Shown here one piece after another: positions 51,380-58,733 of a stretch of DNA of 64,000 nucleotides. The DNA comes from Paracoccus haematequi. GTDB taxonomy: Bacteria > Pseudomonadota > Alphaproteobacteria > Rhodobacterales > Rhodobacteraceae. The stretch covers positions 1 through 64,000 of the forward strand of contig NZ_UZWE01000030.1 in assembly GCF_900631945.1 (NCBI RefSeq), written 5' to 3'. Each line of letters starts with the position of its first letter. Positions within the stretch are counted from its first letter, which is position 1. The position numbers were made by a program, and so were the translations under genes. The notes below the pieces were generated by a model. The model saw nothing but the letters and a program-made list of their open reading frames with translations, did no database searches and was not told the origin of the DNA.

Positions 51380-52704
51380 AACGTTCGGCCATCATCAATG
51401 TTATTTGCATCTTGTTATGGCCCAACGCCGTAGCCGCAGGTGACTTTGGCATCGATTTTGGATTGAACAACGGCTCCAACATAATCGATAGCCATAAATG
51501 GCTTACGGATAAATACTCTGTGACGACGAGCTGGCAACGCTTCCCCGGCGACAACCAAATGCCAGTCGGCCCTCCAGACTTTACTCCAGTTCCTCCAATC
51601 CCTCTGCCGTCAATTCCAATTCATTTACCGCGAAACTGTGACTACGTTTATCTACCTTGTTACCCGCAACAAACGATCTCTGTTTGGGCGCCTCAAGAGG
51701 ACGCCATTTCCTCTCATGATGTATTCAATCCGTTGTTCGAACCACCATCCTGCGAGAACGCCAGGGGATCATCGCTAGCCGCAGACTGCTGGCGGGCGCG
51801 TCATGACACAGTTCAAATCACAACAGAGTTCAGTTTGGGCGACGAAAGCTTTGGCTTCGAGACGTTGCCAGTCAGTTCCGACGGCTCGGCTGATTATGGT
51901 TCGATCACGTCAGGCGACATACCTGCTTGCACTGGATTTGTTCGCCCTGGCAACCGTTCCGTGATAGACACTGTTTTTCATTGCGCATCGAAGATGGCAA
52001 AGGGAGAAATTTTTGGATTAGACTCATTGAGTGAAATGTCCGAAGTGGACTGTAGTAATTCGAGTATCCGTGTTGCCTTACGCTCTCTTGAGCCAATGCC
52101 GACAACGACTTTGGTTGGGCGATGTAAGTTAATCAAGCGACTGCCTGCTGACCGGGCCGAAATCACCCTTGATGAACCATTGGGTGAACTTGTTCCCTCG
52201 GGTCTTCTAGGAGAAATCGATGTATCTTGCGGGCGAAACCCAAGTCCATCAAATGATAAGCTTTTTAGTGTGCAATATGCTTATGGGCGTTATCGGGTTG
52301 AGGTCCATACGGGGCAAATGCGCCCGCCCGAAGGCTGTCAAATTGCTCTCGGCTGGATAAGAAGCCAAATGGCATTCTCCGACGACGCTGTGATGTGCAG
52401 CACCCTGGACACCGTTGTCGGTTCTTCCGGCTCTCCCGTTTTTTCCGTTACTTCTGATGGCCTGACACTAATAGGATTTGCCTCTTCAGCCGCATCAAGC
52501 GAATTCAAACACGAGCTTGAAGCTCTGTTGGGTCAAAAACAAATACCTGAGGATTGCGGCCACGAAGGGGCCTGCAATCTTCTGACGCGCTTCGCCGCAT
52601 CGCCAGAGAGCGAAGCCGCCAATCAATCAAACAAACGCGATTGGTTCGGAAGCTTTGCCCTAGCCACTGCAACTGGCAGTGAAGTGTGCGCAGGACTTCA
52701 GTAG
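51376..52704 (+). CDS. Second secreted serine protease-like protein (V8/trypsin fold)
   Basis: 442 residues. Signal peptide ends AVAAG. A proline-rich segment (about 63-82: PVGPPDFTPVPPIPLPSIP) precedes the protease core: His-202 in DTVFHCAS, Asp-259 in ADRAEITL, Ser-351 in VVGSSGSPVF, the GSSGSP form seen in V8-like glutamyl endopeptidases. Coupled to the first protease by a 4-base overlap. Cys-rich. Only the triad pattern supports the assignment; overall similarity to known proteases is low. Codon use is like the first protease, AT-richer than the phage. Confidence 0.65.
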   Translation: MKRSAIINVICILLWPNAVAAGDFGIDFGLNNGSNIIDSHKWLTDKYSVTTSWQRFPGDNQMPVGPPDFTPVPPIPLPSIPIHLPRNCDYVYLPCYPQQTISVWAPQEDAISSHDVFNPLFEPPSCENARGSSLAADCWRARHDTVQITTEFSLGDESFGFETLPVSSDGSADYGSITSGDIPACTGFVRPGNRSVIDTVFHCASKMAKGEIFGLDSLSEMSEVDCSNSSIRVALRSLEPMPTTTLVGRCKLIKRLPADRAEITLDEPLGELVPSGLLGEIDVSCGRNPSPSNDKLFSVQYAYGRYRVEVHTGQMRPPEGCQIALGWIRSQMAFSDDAVMCSTLDTVVGSSGSPVFSVTSDGLTLIGFASSAASSEFKHELEALLGQKQIPEDCGHEGACNLLTRFAASPESEAANQSNKRDWFGSFALATATGSEVCAGLQ

Positions 52705-52764
52705 CAGTTCAGGTCGTTGACCCAGGCAAGGCAGCCCGCGTGCCGATCTGTTCTGGCTGATTCT

Positions 52765-52781
52765 TGAATAGCAGAACGCCC
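52765..52781 (+). repeat. Right copy of the 17-bp direct repeat flanking the protease pair
   Basis: TGAATAGCAGAACGCCC, one base different from the copy at 50260. It lies 61 bases after the second protease stop codon and merges into a terminator. Confidence 0.55.
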
Positions 52782-52800
52782 CCCAAAGGCGTTCTTGTTT
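52774..52800. terminator. Bidirectional terminator between the proteases and the Doc toxin gene
   Basis: GAACGCC / GGCGTTC with a 7-base loop, followed by TTGTTT on the + strand. It separates the convergent protease pair and the doc gene, whose stop codon overlaps it. Confidence 0.7.
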
Positions 52801-53159
52801 CACAATGCGCGAATAAGGCGATCTTTGAACCAAATGGCAAGTTCACCTTCTGTCATCGTCCGTTCCACTACAGCCACGGCGACATCATCGATCCGGTCAT
52901 CCTCCAAGGTTTCCAGATGATAACCGCTTCGTTCTATCAAGATGAACGTGACGAGCCATGCCGTCCGCTTGTTTGCGTCAGTGAAGCCGTGACTTGAGGC
53001 CACCCCATGCAGCAGTGCCGCGCACTTCTCATGGATGAAGCGGTGATAGCCATGAAAGGGGCGGCCAAGAGCCCCCGCCAAGGTGTTGATGTCGCGAATG
53101 CCGGGGCGGCCGCCGCCGTACTCCAAGGCGATGCTATGGGCATCAATGGCGTCGGCCAA
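52800..53159 (-). CDS. doc: Doc (death-on-curing) family toxin
   Basis: At least 119 residues. Fic/Doc core HGFTDANKRTA (catalytic His-57; family form H-x-F-x-D-x-N-K-R) and YGGGRPGIRDINTLAGALGRP, characteristic of Doc. Doc proteins phosphorylate EF-Tu and stop translation, with a small partner as antitoxin. Start: a TTG at 53159 opens this frame, but the frame and the family-typical LTL sequence continue upstream (RLTLADAIDAH), so the real start is probably a few codons earlier at a non-ATG codon. Antitoxin gene directly upstream. Confidence 0.8.
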   Translation of the reverse strand: MADAIDAHSIALEYGGGRPGIRDINTLAGALGRPFHGYHRFIHEKCAALLHGVASSHGFTDANKRTAWLVTFILIERSGYHLETLEDDRIDDVAVAVVERTMTEGELAIWFKDRLIRAL

Positions 53160-53178
53160 GGTAAGCCGATAATGCCGC

Positions 53179-53367
53179 TTAGCGATCAGCCAACCGGATC
53201 AGCGCTTCGCTATGCCGCGAAGCATTGCTGGCTGCCGCCTCCTTGGACACCTGAGATGGCTTTCCTTTCGGGGTGGCCGAGGAAGATGAACGTGCCTTCA
53301 TGTTCGGCCCTTTCTGGTTCGACACCACAAAGCGTCCTGTAGCAGGTGATTTACTGATCGAACGCAC
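53179..53367 (-). CDS. Short Doc-associated antitoxin
   Basis: 62 residues, basic, no fold obvious apart from the start: RSISKSPATGRFV, a pattern seen in the small antitoxins that precede Doc in many alphaproteobacteria and cyanobacteria, followed by a Ser/Lys-rich disordered region. GTG at 53367 with CGGAG ahead was chosen; a GTG three codons earlier also fits. It directly precedes doc. Family assignment comes from position and this short motif only. Confidence 0.55.
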   Translation of the reverse strand: MRSISKSPATGRFVVSNQKGPNMKARSSSSATPKGKPSQVSKEAAASNASRHSEALIRLADR

Positions 53368-53488
53368 GTCGTTCACTCCGAAGGCTGGGCTACCTATAAG
53401 ATGGCAACTCCACATCTGCCGTCAACCCCGCAACATCAGCCAGCAGGGGCGATCACCCGCCCCCACTACGACCCGAGGGCCGGTTTCG

Positions 53489-53893
53489 TTATGCCGCCTC
53501 GCCTCCTTCCATTCCCTGCACCCACCAATCCGGCCGGTGCTGCGGGCGGAAATGCGCCAGCTTGTAGAACCGAGGGTCCACCGGGTCGATCCAGTCGCCC
53601 GAAGCCCAGAAGTCGTCCGCGCCAACGCGCCAGCAGACGCTGGTCAGTTCGACGCCCTCAGGCGCTGCGTCCTGCAACAGCCGCTCGATTTCGGCGACGT
53701 GGTGCAGGATTTGGTCGGCGAGGGTGGTGTGGGTGAGGACCGGCGCAGCACCGGCCGCCTCGGCCCCGGCGGCATAGGCACCGCCGATTGCGGCCATCAA
53801 GCAAGCAGCGGGGCTGGCAGCGAGAAGGTTGCGCCTTGAAACGGTGTTTCCTTGGCTGGGGGCGGTCGATCCGCTATGTTCGATAGTATCCAT
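53489..53893 (-). CDS. Hypothetical prophage protein with Tat-like N-terminus
   Basis: 134 residues: SRRNLLAASPAACLMAAIGGAYAAG near the start looks like a twin-arginine signal (S-R-R-x-L-L), then a helix and a Trp-rich C-terminal half (CWRVGADDFWASGDWIDPVDPRF, RPDWWVQG). Function unknown. Between the Doc module and a small helical gene on the same strand. Confidence 0.5.
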   Translation of the reverse strand: MDTIEHSGSTAPSQGNTVSRRNLLAASPAACLMAAIGGAYAAGAEAAGAAPVLTHTTLADQILHHVAEIERLLQDAAPEGVELTSVCWRVGADDFWASGDWIDPVDPRFYKLAHFRPQHRPDWWVQGMEGGEAA

Positions 53894-53970
53894 TGATCTG
53901 ATTTCCTACGGATCAGGTTTCTGGTAAGGCCTCCGGTCGCGCTGCACACGCGCCGGGGGCCGCTTGTTTT

Positions 53971-54267
53971 TCAGCAGGCCGCTGCGATGGCAGCTTTCAA
54001 GCGGCGCTTGGCGTTGTAGACCTTGCGCTTGGCTGCCTCTGAAGCGGCGTATTCCCCCGCCGTTTCAGCCATCATGGCTTCCCACTCGGGGCTGTCGCGC
54101 TCGACACGATCAATGCCTTTCACGGCCTTGAAAATCTGATACGCGCTGTGCAGGTCGGCTTTCTCATTCGCCGCTGCCCGTTCGAGATCATAGACCTCCA
54201 CCGCGATTTCAGCGATTTTCAGCATGGCATAGACGGCAGCGGAGATTTCGAAGTATTCGCGCGTCAT
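53971..54267 (-). CDS. Small helical protein, hypothetical
   Basis: 98 residues, almost entirely helical and charged (VYAMLKIAEIAVEVYDLERAAANEKADLH, AKRKVYNAKRRLKAAIAAAC), probably a coiled coil. The start codon overlaps the ORF6N gene's stop by 4 bases, so the two are coupled and it may be a partner or regulator of that protein. Confidence 0.55.
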   Translation of the reverse strand: MTREYFEISAAVYAMLKIAEIAVEVYDLERAAANEKADLHSAYQIFKAVKGIDRVERDSPEWEAMMAETAGEYAASEAAKRKVYNAKRRLKAAIAAAC

Positions 54268-55115
54268 GCCGAGGCGCCCTCAAGATCGCCACGAAGCGCG
54301 TCAACGATGCGGCTGGACCACATCAGTTGCAGAACGGGCGTCCCATTGTCGTGCTTCTTCTTCGTGTCCTTCATCCGGGCACCAGCCGCCCTGCCCTTGT
54401 CGGTCAGTTCGTAATATGGGCGCCCCTTGTAGTCGCGGAACTGGACCTGATAGCCGTGGTCGCAGAGCATCCTGTTCACCGCGACAGCCTTGAAGCCTCC
54501 AAGGCGGTTGCCGATCTCGGAAGGGTTGATGTCCTGATGATCGTCAGGTGCTTCGACCCTGCTCACCCCGATCAGGCCCATCATATCGACCCCGGTCAGA
54601 ACGCGAGTTGCGTGGTTTGCCGACAGGATCGCCTGATTGCCATCCAGCTTGCATTGCTTCGCCAGCCAGAGGGACTGCTTGAACTGCAAGCGGGCCTCGC
54701 GAGACAGTGCCGTCGACATGATCGGCCGGTCCAGCGGCTCAGCATTCTTCACCTTGAAGTAGCAGTCGATCATCTCGCCTTGCACTTCCCACGCTCGGTC
54801 GTCCTGCATCGGCTTCACCAGCTTGAGGTAGCCGCGCTCGGTTAGCAGCACCACATCTCCATGCGCCTTGCTCGAAATCTCCATGATCTTGTGGCGACGA
54901 ATTTCGTCGGCACTGATCCGGATGAAATCACGGCCTTCATCGAACCGATCCCGGTTCTCACGGAAGTTCCGGCCCGCAGTGCCGTCCGCGCGTTGATGGA
55001 TCTCGTCCACCATGGCGAAGGTTACGACAGGCTCACCCTTGTAGGCGATCTGCTGGACCTGCGTGTCAGCAATTTGCACGACCGGCAGGTTCATGTTAGG
55101 ACTGTAGGCAGTCAT
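54264..55115 (-). CDS. ORF6N-domain phage regulatory (antirepressor-type) protein
   Basis: 283 residues. N-terminal domain (about 15-110: YKGEPVVTFAMVDEIHQRADG...NFRENRDRFDEGRDFIRI...VVLLTERGYLKLVKPM) is the ORF6N/KilA-N-type DNA-binding module of phage antirepressors. The C-terminal half (about 150-280) is a second domain, with a basic PYYELTDKGRAAGARM winged-helix-like segment. Probably an antirepressor acting on the lysogeny switch just upstream. Start: ATG at 55115. First of a minus-strand pair with the small helical gene. Confidence 0.75.
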   Translation of the reverse strand: MTAYSPNMNLPVVQIADTQVQQIAYKGEPVVTFAMVDEIHQRADGTAGRNFRENRDRFDEGRDFIRISADEIRRHKIMEISSKAHGDVVLLTERGYLKLVKPMQDDRAWEVQGEMIDCYFKVKNAEPLDRPIMSTALSREARLQFKQSLWLAKQCKLDGNQAILSANHATRVLTGVDMMGLIGVSRVEAPDDHQDINPSEIGNRLGGFKAVAVNRMLCDHGYQVQFRDYKGRPYYELTDKGRAAGARMKDTKKKHDNGTPVLQLMWSSRIVDALRGDLEGASA

Positions 55116-55140
55116 ATCGGTAGCTCCATTACCGTTGTGG

Positions 55141-55341
55141 TTAGACAGCGCCGCGCTCGAACGCGGCGTTTTCGTTCCCGGCAGCGGGGGTCTGTCCGGC
55201 AAGATCGCCCCCCGCTGCCATTGCCGATCTCAGCGCAAAGACGATCTGCCCCGCCTTCGATCGGCAATTCTGTTTCGCTTCCGCTTCCACCCATCCGTCC
55301 ACATCTGCCGGAAGGTTAATTTTGAACTGTCGCTTCTCCAT
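55141..55341 (-). CDS. Arc-type ribbon-helix-helix regulator
   Basis: 66 residues. The N-terminal strand QFKINLPADVDGWVEAEAKQNCRSKAGQIVFALRSAM is the ribbon-helix-helix pattern (polar strand, then two helices), as in Arc. Divergent from a second RHH gene across an 88-base region with three operator-like repeats. Likely one of the lysogeny switch repressors. A flexible tail follows. ATG at 55341 is not preceded by a strong ribosome site. Confidence 0.75.
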   Translation of the reverse strand: MEKRQFKINLPADVDGWVEAEAKQNCRSKAGQIVFALRSAMAAGGDLAGQTPAAGNENAAFERGAV

Positions 55342-55358
55342 GACCTCTCACCTTATGG

Positions 55359-55414
55359 ACCCAACGGGTTCATATAAACCCAATGGGTCCATCCTTGTCA
55401 AGAACCCATGTGGT
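55359..55414. promoter_or_regulatory. Array of three operator-like repeats between divergent repressor genes
   Basis: ACCCAACGGGT (55359-55369), ACCCAATGGGT (55378-55388) and ACCCATGTGGT (55404-55414): three near-palindromes of one consensus, ACCC-N3-GGGT, in the 88 bases between two ribbon-helix-helix genes. A TATAAA (55373) lies between the first two. This is the layout of a phage immunity operator. Confidence 0.65.
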
Positions 55415-55429
55415 CCTTACGAAGAGTGT

Positions 55430-55723
55430 ATGGCAATCCCGACTCATCACGACATACAGTTTAAAATTCGCATTCCTGCGGAGCTGAAGGCGCGGATTGA
55501 TGCTGCTGCGAAGGACAATTCGCGGTCCACAACCGCCGAAATCGTTGCGGCGCTGGAAGAGAAGTATCCATCCCCATCGGCCGAATTTGAGAAGGCGTCT
55601 GCTCAGACCATGAAGGACGGTGTGACACGTCGCGCATGGTTGCTTGATGAGTATGTCGTTATCCGCAAGGTGGACGGGATGTTACAGGTCTGGCACGAAG
55701 GCAACGAACCGCCCGTTCCTTGA
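55430..55723 (+). CDS. Arc-type ribbon-helix-helix regulator
   Basis: 97 residues. Strand-helix-helix: IQFKIRIPAELKARIDAAAKDNSRSTTAEIVAALEEKY, again the Arc family pattern, then a C-terminal segment (RRAWLLDEYVVIRKVDGMLQVWHEG), perhaps a dimer or effector part. Divergent from the other RHH gene; the two may form a Cro/CI-like pair on the three shared operators. Confidence 0.75.
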   Translation: MAIPTHHDIQFKIRIPAELKARIDAAAKDNSRSTTAEIVAALEEKYPSPSAEFEKASAQTMKDGVTRRAWLLDEYVVIRKVDGMLQVWHEGNEPPVP

Positions 55724-55808
55724 CCGCATTTTCACTTTTTCTGTGACTTTCACGCGCCCGGCTCCACGCAAGCACGGCAAACTTACCCACCCCTACCGAA
55801 AGCACCGC

Positions 55809-56021
55809 ATGACCGATCTGCCGACCATCGACCACGCTACCGTTGCCCCCGCCGCCGAAGGCTTCGCCGCAAAGCCCCTTGCCGACACGCCCGAGGCCCA
55901 TGCTGCCTTCCAGCAGGCCACCAAGGAATTCGCCTTCAGCCAGACGGCGTGGGAAGTCGCCATGACGAACGCGGGGCGCTTCGAGGCCTGGGACAGGGTG
56001 TTGTTCGTCCCTGTCGGCTGA
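55809..56021 (+). CDS. Small hypothetical protein downstream of the repressor
   Basis: 70 residues, no known family. Weak ribosome site. An open frame on the opposite strand overlaps it; this one was preferred because it continues the + strand series, is soluble and balanced in composition, and ends cleanly. Confidence 0.4.
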   Translation: MTDLPTIDHATVAPAAEGFAAKPLADTPEAHAAFQQATKEFAFSQTAWEVAMTNAGRFEAWDRVLFVPVG

Positions 56022-56154
56022 CCCAGATCGTTGCACAGCACCAGACCGGAGGTCAGGCAACCAATGGCGAACGAAAATGCACACAGTGCAACTTCTGTCC
56101 GATAGCAGCGGCGGGCAGCCATGCTAGGGTATCTAGGCCAACCGGAGCCTCATC

Positions 56155-56652
56155 ATGCTGAAGCAAACACTGCTTGCCCTTGCTGCGTCGCTGATCCTCT
56201 CCCCAGCCCATGCTGATGATGCCGTTCCCCGCGGCAAGGTTGCCTTTTTCGGCATCTACCTCATGAACAATGCCGGCGACCTGGACGATTCCGATGAACG
56301 GGCACGCATTGCCATGGTCGAGGATCAGATCGCGGCAGAACTCTCGGAGCGCGGTTTCACCCTGGTTGATATCTCGCCCGTGGCCGAGCAGCTCAAGAGC
56401 ATCAAGAACATCGCGTCATGCAACGGCTGCGACATGAAGCTGGCCCAAGAACTGGGAGCAGACTATTCGGCTACCGGCGAGTTGCAGAAGACTTCTGAAC
56501 TGATCCTCTCGATGAACTTCTTCCTGCGGGATGTGGAGGCAAGGACGAATCTGCGTCACGGGGCGGTCGATATCCGCGGCAACACGGATGAAAGCTGGAC
56601 GCGCGGCTACCGATACCTGTTGAAGAACATCATCTTCCGCGGGGAAAGCTAG
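56155..56652 (+). CDS. Secreted DUF2380-like protein
   Basis: 165 residues: signal peptide ending PAHAD, then a compact alpha/beta domain with VAFFGIYLMN, RARIAMVEDQIAAELSERGFTLVDISPV and the Cys pair CNGCDMKLAQELGADYSATGELQK, the pattern I recall for DUF2380 periplasmic proteins. Role unknown. ATG after GGAG. In the + strand cargo after the repressor. Confidence 0.65.
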   Translation: MLKQTLLALAASLILSPAHADDAVPRGKVAFFGIYLMNNAGDLDDSDERARIAMVEDQIAAELSERGFTLVDISPVAEQLKSIKNIASCNGCDMKLAQELGADYSATGELQKTSELILSMNFFLRDVEARTNLRHGAVDIRGNTDESWTRGYRYLLKNIIFRGES

Positions 56653-56863
56653 GGTTTGTCGCGGCTCTGGCTCTCGGGCCGACTTTTGGCGTGACTTTCA
56701 CACGGGCCACGCCACCTACAACCGTCCAGACTGACGGGCAGGCAGTCAAATCCTATCCGCGAAGCAGCTATCCGGGCGTCGGATTTCGCGTTTTGTGGAA
56801 CACTCCCTATGTTGTACGGTTAACCTAGACGCGTCCGAATCCAAGAACGGAAGGAGGTTCAGT

Positions 56864-57430
56864 ATGGCGAACGGCCAATATCTGCACGAAACCTACCCCG
56901 TCGAACGCGGGGTGCAGCGGTTCCGAGAGTTGATTATCTACATCTCGAAGCAGTGCTCGGAAGATCCCACCTTCGGTGCGGTGAAGCTGAACAAGATCCT
57001 TTACCACTCGGACTTTACCGCCTTCGAGAAATTCGGCGTGCCTCTAACGGGGATGCGCTATTTCAAGCTACGTCAGGGGCCAGCACCGAAGGCGCTCGTC
57101 CCCACCCGCAGGAAGCTGATCGAAGAAGGCGCGATTAGCCTGGAAGGGCCGAGTGACCCCAACGACATCGGCTACCATCGAACGGTCGCGCGACGCGAAC
57201 CGATCATGCAGTTCTTCACCCCCGATGAGGTCGAAATTGTCGACCACTTCATTGAAGTATTGTGGGGCCAAAGCGCGCGTGAGGTGAGCGACGCTTCGCA
57301 CGATGTCCGCTGGCGAGTGGTTAATCTCCGGGATGCGATGCCTTACGAATTCGCGCATCTGGACACGTCGCCCCTTAGCCGCGCTGAACAGGACCGGACA
57401 CGGGTGCTTGCTGCGGAGCTTGGCTGGTAA
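56864..57430 (+). CDS. Panacea-domain antitoxin (SocA/DUF4065 family)
   Basis: 188 residues. The core ELIIYISKQCSEDPTFGAVKLNKILYHSDFTAFEKFGVPLTGMRYFKLRQGPAPKALVPTRRKL fits the DUF4065/Panacea helical domain: K-L-N/x-K-x-L-Y-x-x-D, then the Y-x-x-x-x-x-G-P block. Panacea proteins are antitoxins that neutralise unrelated toxins encoded next door. The ribosome site AAGGAGG is strong. The candidate toxin starts 2 bases after its stop. Confidence 0.8.
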   Translation: MANGQYLHETYPVERGVQRFRELIIYISKQCSEDPTFGAVKLNKILYHSDFTAFEKFGVPLTGMRYFKLRQGPAPKALVPTRRKLIEEGAISLEGPSDPNDIGYHRTVARREPIMQFFTPDEVEIVDHFIEVLWGQSAREVSDASHDVRWRVVNLRDAMPYEFAHLDTSPLSRAEQDRTRVLAAELGW

Positions 57431-57432
57431 CC

Positions 57433-57738
57433 TTGCTGTGGACTATAGCTGAGAACGAAGACTATCTACGTGGTGTGGCCCATTGCGGCGGCGCCCGCTC
57501 AGTTGACGAAGCTATTGCGCCGATCATGTATGCGCTGGCCAGACGCCCTCTGGGCTTCGATGAAACCGAGGTTAACGGCGTCTATTTGGCGCGCACGAAG
57601 CTTCGGATCAACGGCCCTGACTTTACCCTATCCCATAGTGTGTGGTTCCGTCCGGTAGAAGCGATCAAGACCGTGGAACTGCTTTGGATTGAGGTAACGG
57701 CGCCTGACGCAATGGGCGACGATCTGGACTACATCTGA
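57433..57738 (+). CDS. Candidate toxin partner of the Panacea antitoxin
   Basis: 101 residues, no known family. Starts with TTG only two bases after the antitoxin stop, so translation is coupled. The C-terminal half has alternating beta strands (VYLARTKLRI, FTLSHSVWFRPV, IKTVELLWIEV), a small RelE-like impression but without enough motifs to say so. Position, size and coupling mark it as the toxin; biochemical activity is unknown. The last 10 bases overlap the end of the tail-chaperone extension on the other strand. Confidence 0.5.
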   Translation: MLWTIAENEDYLRGVAHCGGARSVDEAIAPIMYALARRPLGFDETEVNGVYLARTKLRINGPDFTLSHSVWFRPVEAIKTVELLWIEVTAPDAMGDDLDYI

Positions 57739-58136
57739 TACGCCGCCCTCAACGCCCCCCTGATACCCGCCGCCAGGGCGCGGCGATCTGCCGCCGGGTC
57801 AGCACCCGCACACGGTGCCACACCCGCCGGGTCGGCCCCGATCTCCAGCCCGTCCAGGTAGGCCAAAGACAGTGCGCGGATCGTCCCGCGCTCCCACTCG
57901 TCCAGCCCCTGGTGCGCAGCGAACGCCACAATCTCGGCCCAAGGCAGCGGCCGCCTCTCACCCATCCCGTCGATCTGGCACCAGCCGATGCCATCCTCGG
58001 CCATCATCGCGTCCAGCAGATCGCGCCGGGCGGTGATCTGCGGGAGGTTCAGCGGCGCGCCAGCATCCCGCCGCGCCTGTATCCGGGGCCTGCCTTCCTT
58101 TCCGTCCCGCTTGGGCCTGGCGTGCAGCCAGCCCAA
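57729..58136 (-). CDS. Tail assembly chaperone T extension (read by -1 frameshift from the upstream gene)
   Basis: This open frame has no good start of its own (a TTG only). Its reading frame continues, without a stop, upstream through the end of the gene at 58154 to the slippery site at 58175-58181. The extension is about 149 residues (GEVRESLTLYARQLGWL... to the end), helical in its second half (WERGTIRALSLAYLDGLEIG). Equivalent to the T part of lambda gpGT, which binds the tape measure. As a separate protein it would be hard to justify. Confidence 0.75.
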   Translation of the reverse strand: MGWLHARPKRDGKEGRPRIQARRDAGAPLNLPQITARRDLLDAMMAEDGIGWCQIDGMGERRPLPWAEIVAFAAHQGLDEWERGTIRALSLAYLDGLEIGADPAGVAPCAGADPAADRRALAAGIRGALRAAYQM

Positions 58137-58153
58137 CTGCCGGGCGTAGAGGG

Positions 58154-58654
58154 TCAGGCTTTCCCGGACTTCGCCAAAAAAGCGGCGTCATCCTGGGCGA
58201 AGTCCAACACCTGCTGGGCGAAGGACGGCTTGCGCCATTCGTCGTCGACGCGCTCACGCATCAGATGCGGCAAGCTGATGAACGTCAGGTCGATGAACGC
58301 CGGAACGTCATGGGCAGTCAGGTCGCGCACCTTCCCGTCCTCGCCCGCGGTCTGCATGTTCTTGAAGCCGACAATGAACCGACTGGCGGCCTTGCAGGTC
58401 TGCCGATGCAAATCCTCGGCGGTCTGCGTGTCGATCTCGCCCCCAGCGTCCTTCGCGGCCTTTGCCTTCTTCGCGCGGGCAATCTCGTCGTCGCGGAGCG
58501 CGGCCTGAATAGTCCGGCTCGATGCGCCTTTCACCAGCACGATGCAGGGCTTGCCGCCGTTCGTGATGACCTCGCCCGTCGACTGGTCGCGAAGTTCCAT
58601 CTCGCGCGCCGTCTCGGCCGCGCCACGCGCGTCGTAGGCTTTCAGAAAATCCAT
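58154..58654 (-). CDS. Tail assembly chaperone (G-type)
   Basis: 166 residues. It lies directly downstream of the tail tube gene and upstream of the tape measure (with cargo between), the gpG position of siphophages. Features: an N-terminal domain (MDFLKAYDARGAAETAREMELRDQ), VLVKGASSRTIQAALRDDEIA, a lysine-rich coil, and FIDLTFISLPHLMRERVDDEW. The programmed slippery sequence T TTT TTG lies eight codons before its stop, so a fraction of ribosomes make the longer GT form. Start: ATG at 58654 after AGGAAG. Confidence 0.8.
   Translation of the reverse strand: MDFLKAYDARGAAETAREMELRDQSTGEVITNGGKPCIVLVKGASSRTIQAALRDDEIARAKKAKAAKDAGGEIDTQTAEDLHRQTCKAASRFIVGFKNMQTAGEDGKVRDLTAHDVPAFIDLTFISLPHLMRERVDDEWRKPSFAQQVLDFAQDDAAFLAKSGKA
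58175..58181 (-). promoter_or_regulatory. Programmed -1 frameshift site T TTT TTG
   Basis: Minus-strand bases 58181-58175 read T TTT TTG in the X XXY YYZ frame of the G gene (codons GCT TTT TTG). A -1 slip continues as GGC GAA GTC CGG GAA AGC, a frame open to 57729. Downstream GC-rich sequence (TCCGGGAAAGCCTGACC...) could form a stimulatory stem. Confidence 0.8.
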
Positions 58655-58733
58655 GATGCTCTTCCTGTGGTGCGGTGCATTGTGGGCCGAGGCGCTGCAC
58701 CAAACGCCCCGGCCCGCCGGTCGTGGGACCGGA

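Noticed and set aside
55793..56122. A 109-codon minus-strand frame with a hydrophobic start
   Set aside because: It overlaps the small + strand gene and the promoter region of the DUF2380 gene, and its second half is a low-complexity shadow. Not fully excluded.
57729..58136. Independent gene for the tail-chaperone extension
   Set aside because: Only a TTG start without a ribosome site, while its frame is continuous with the upstream G gene across a proper -1 slippery heptamer.
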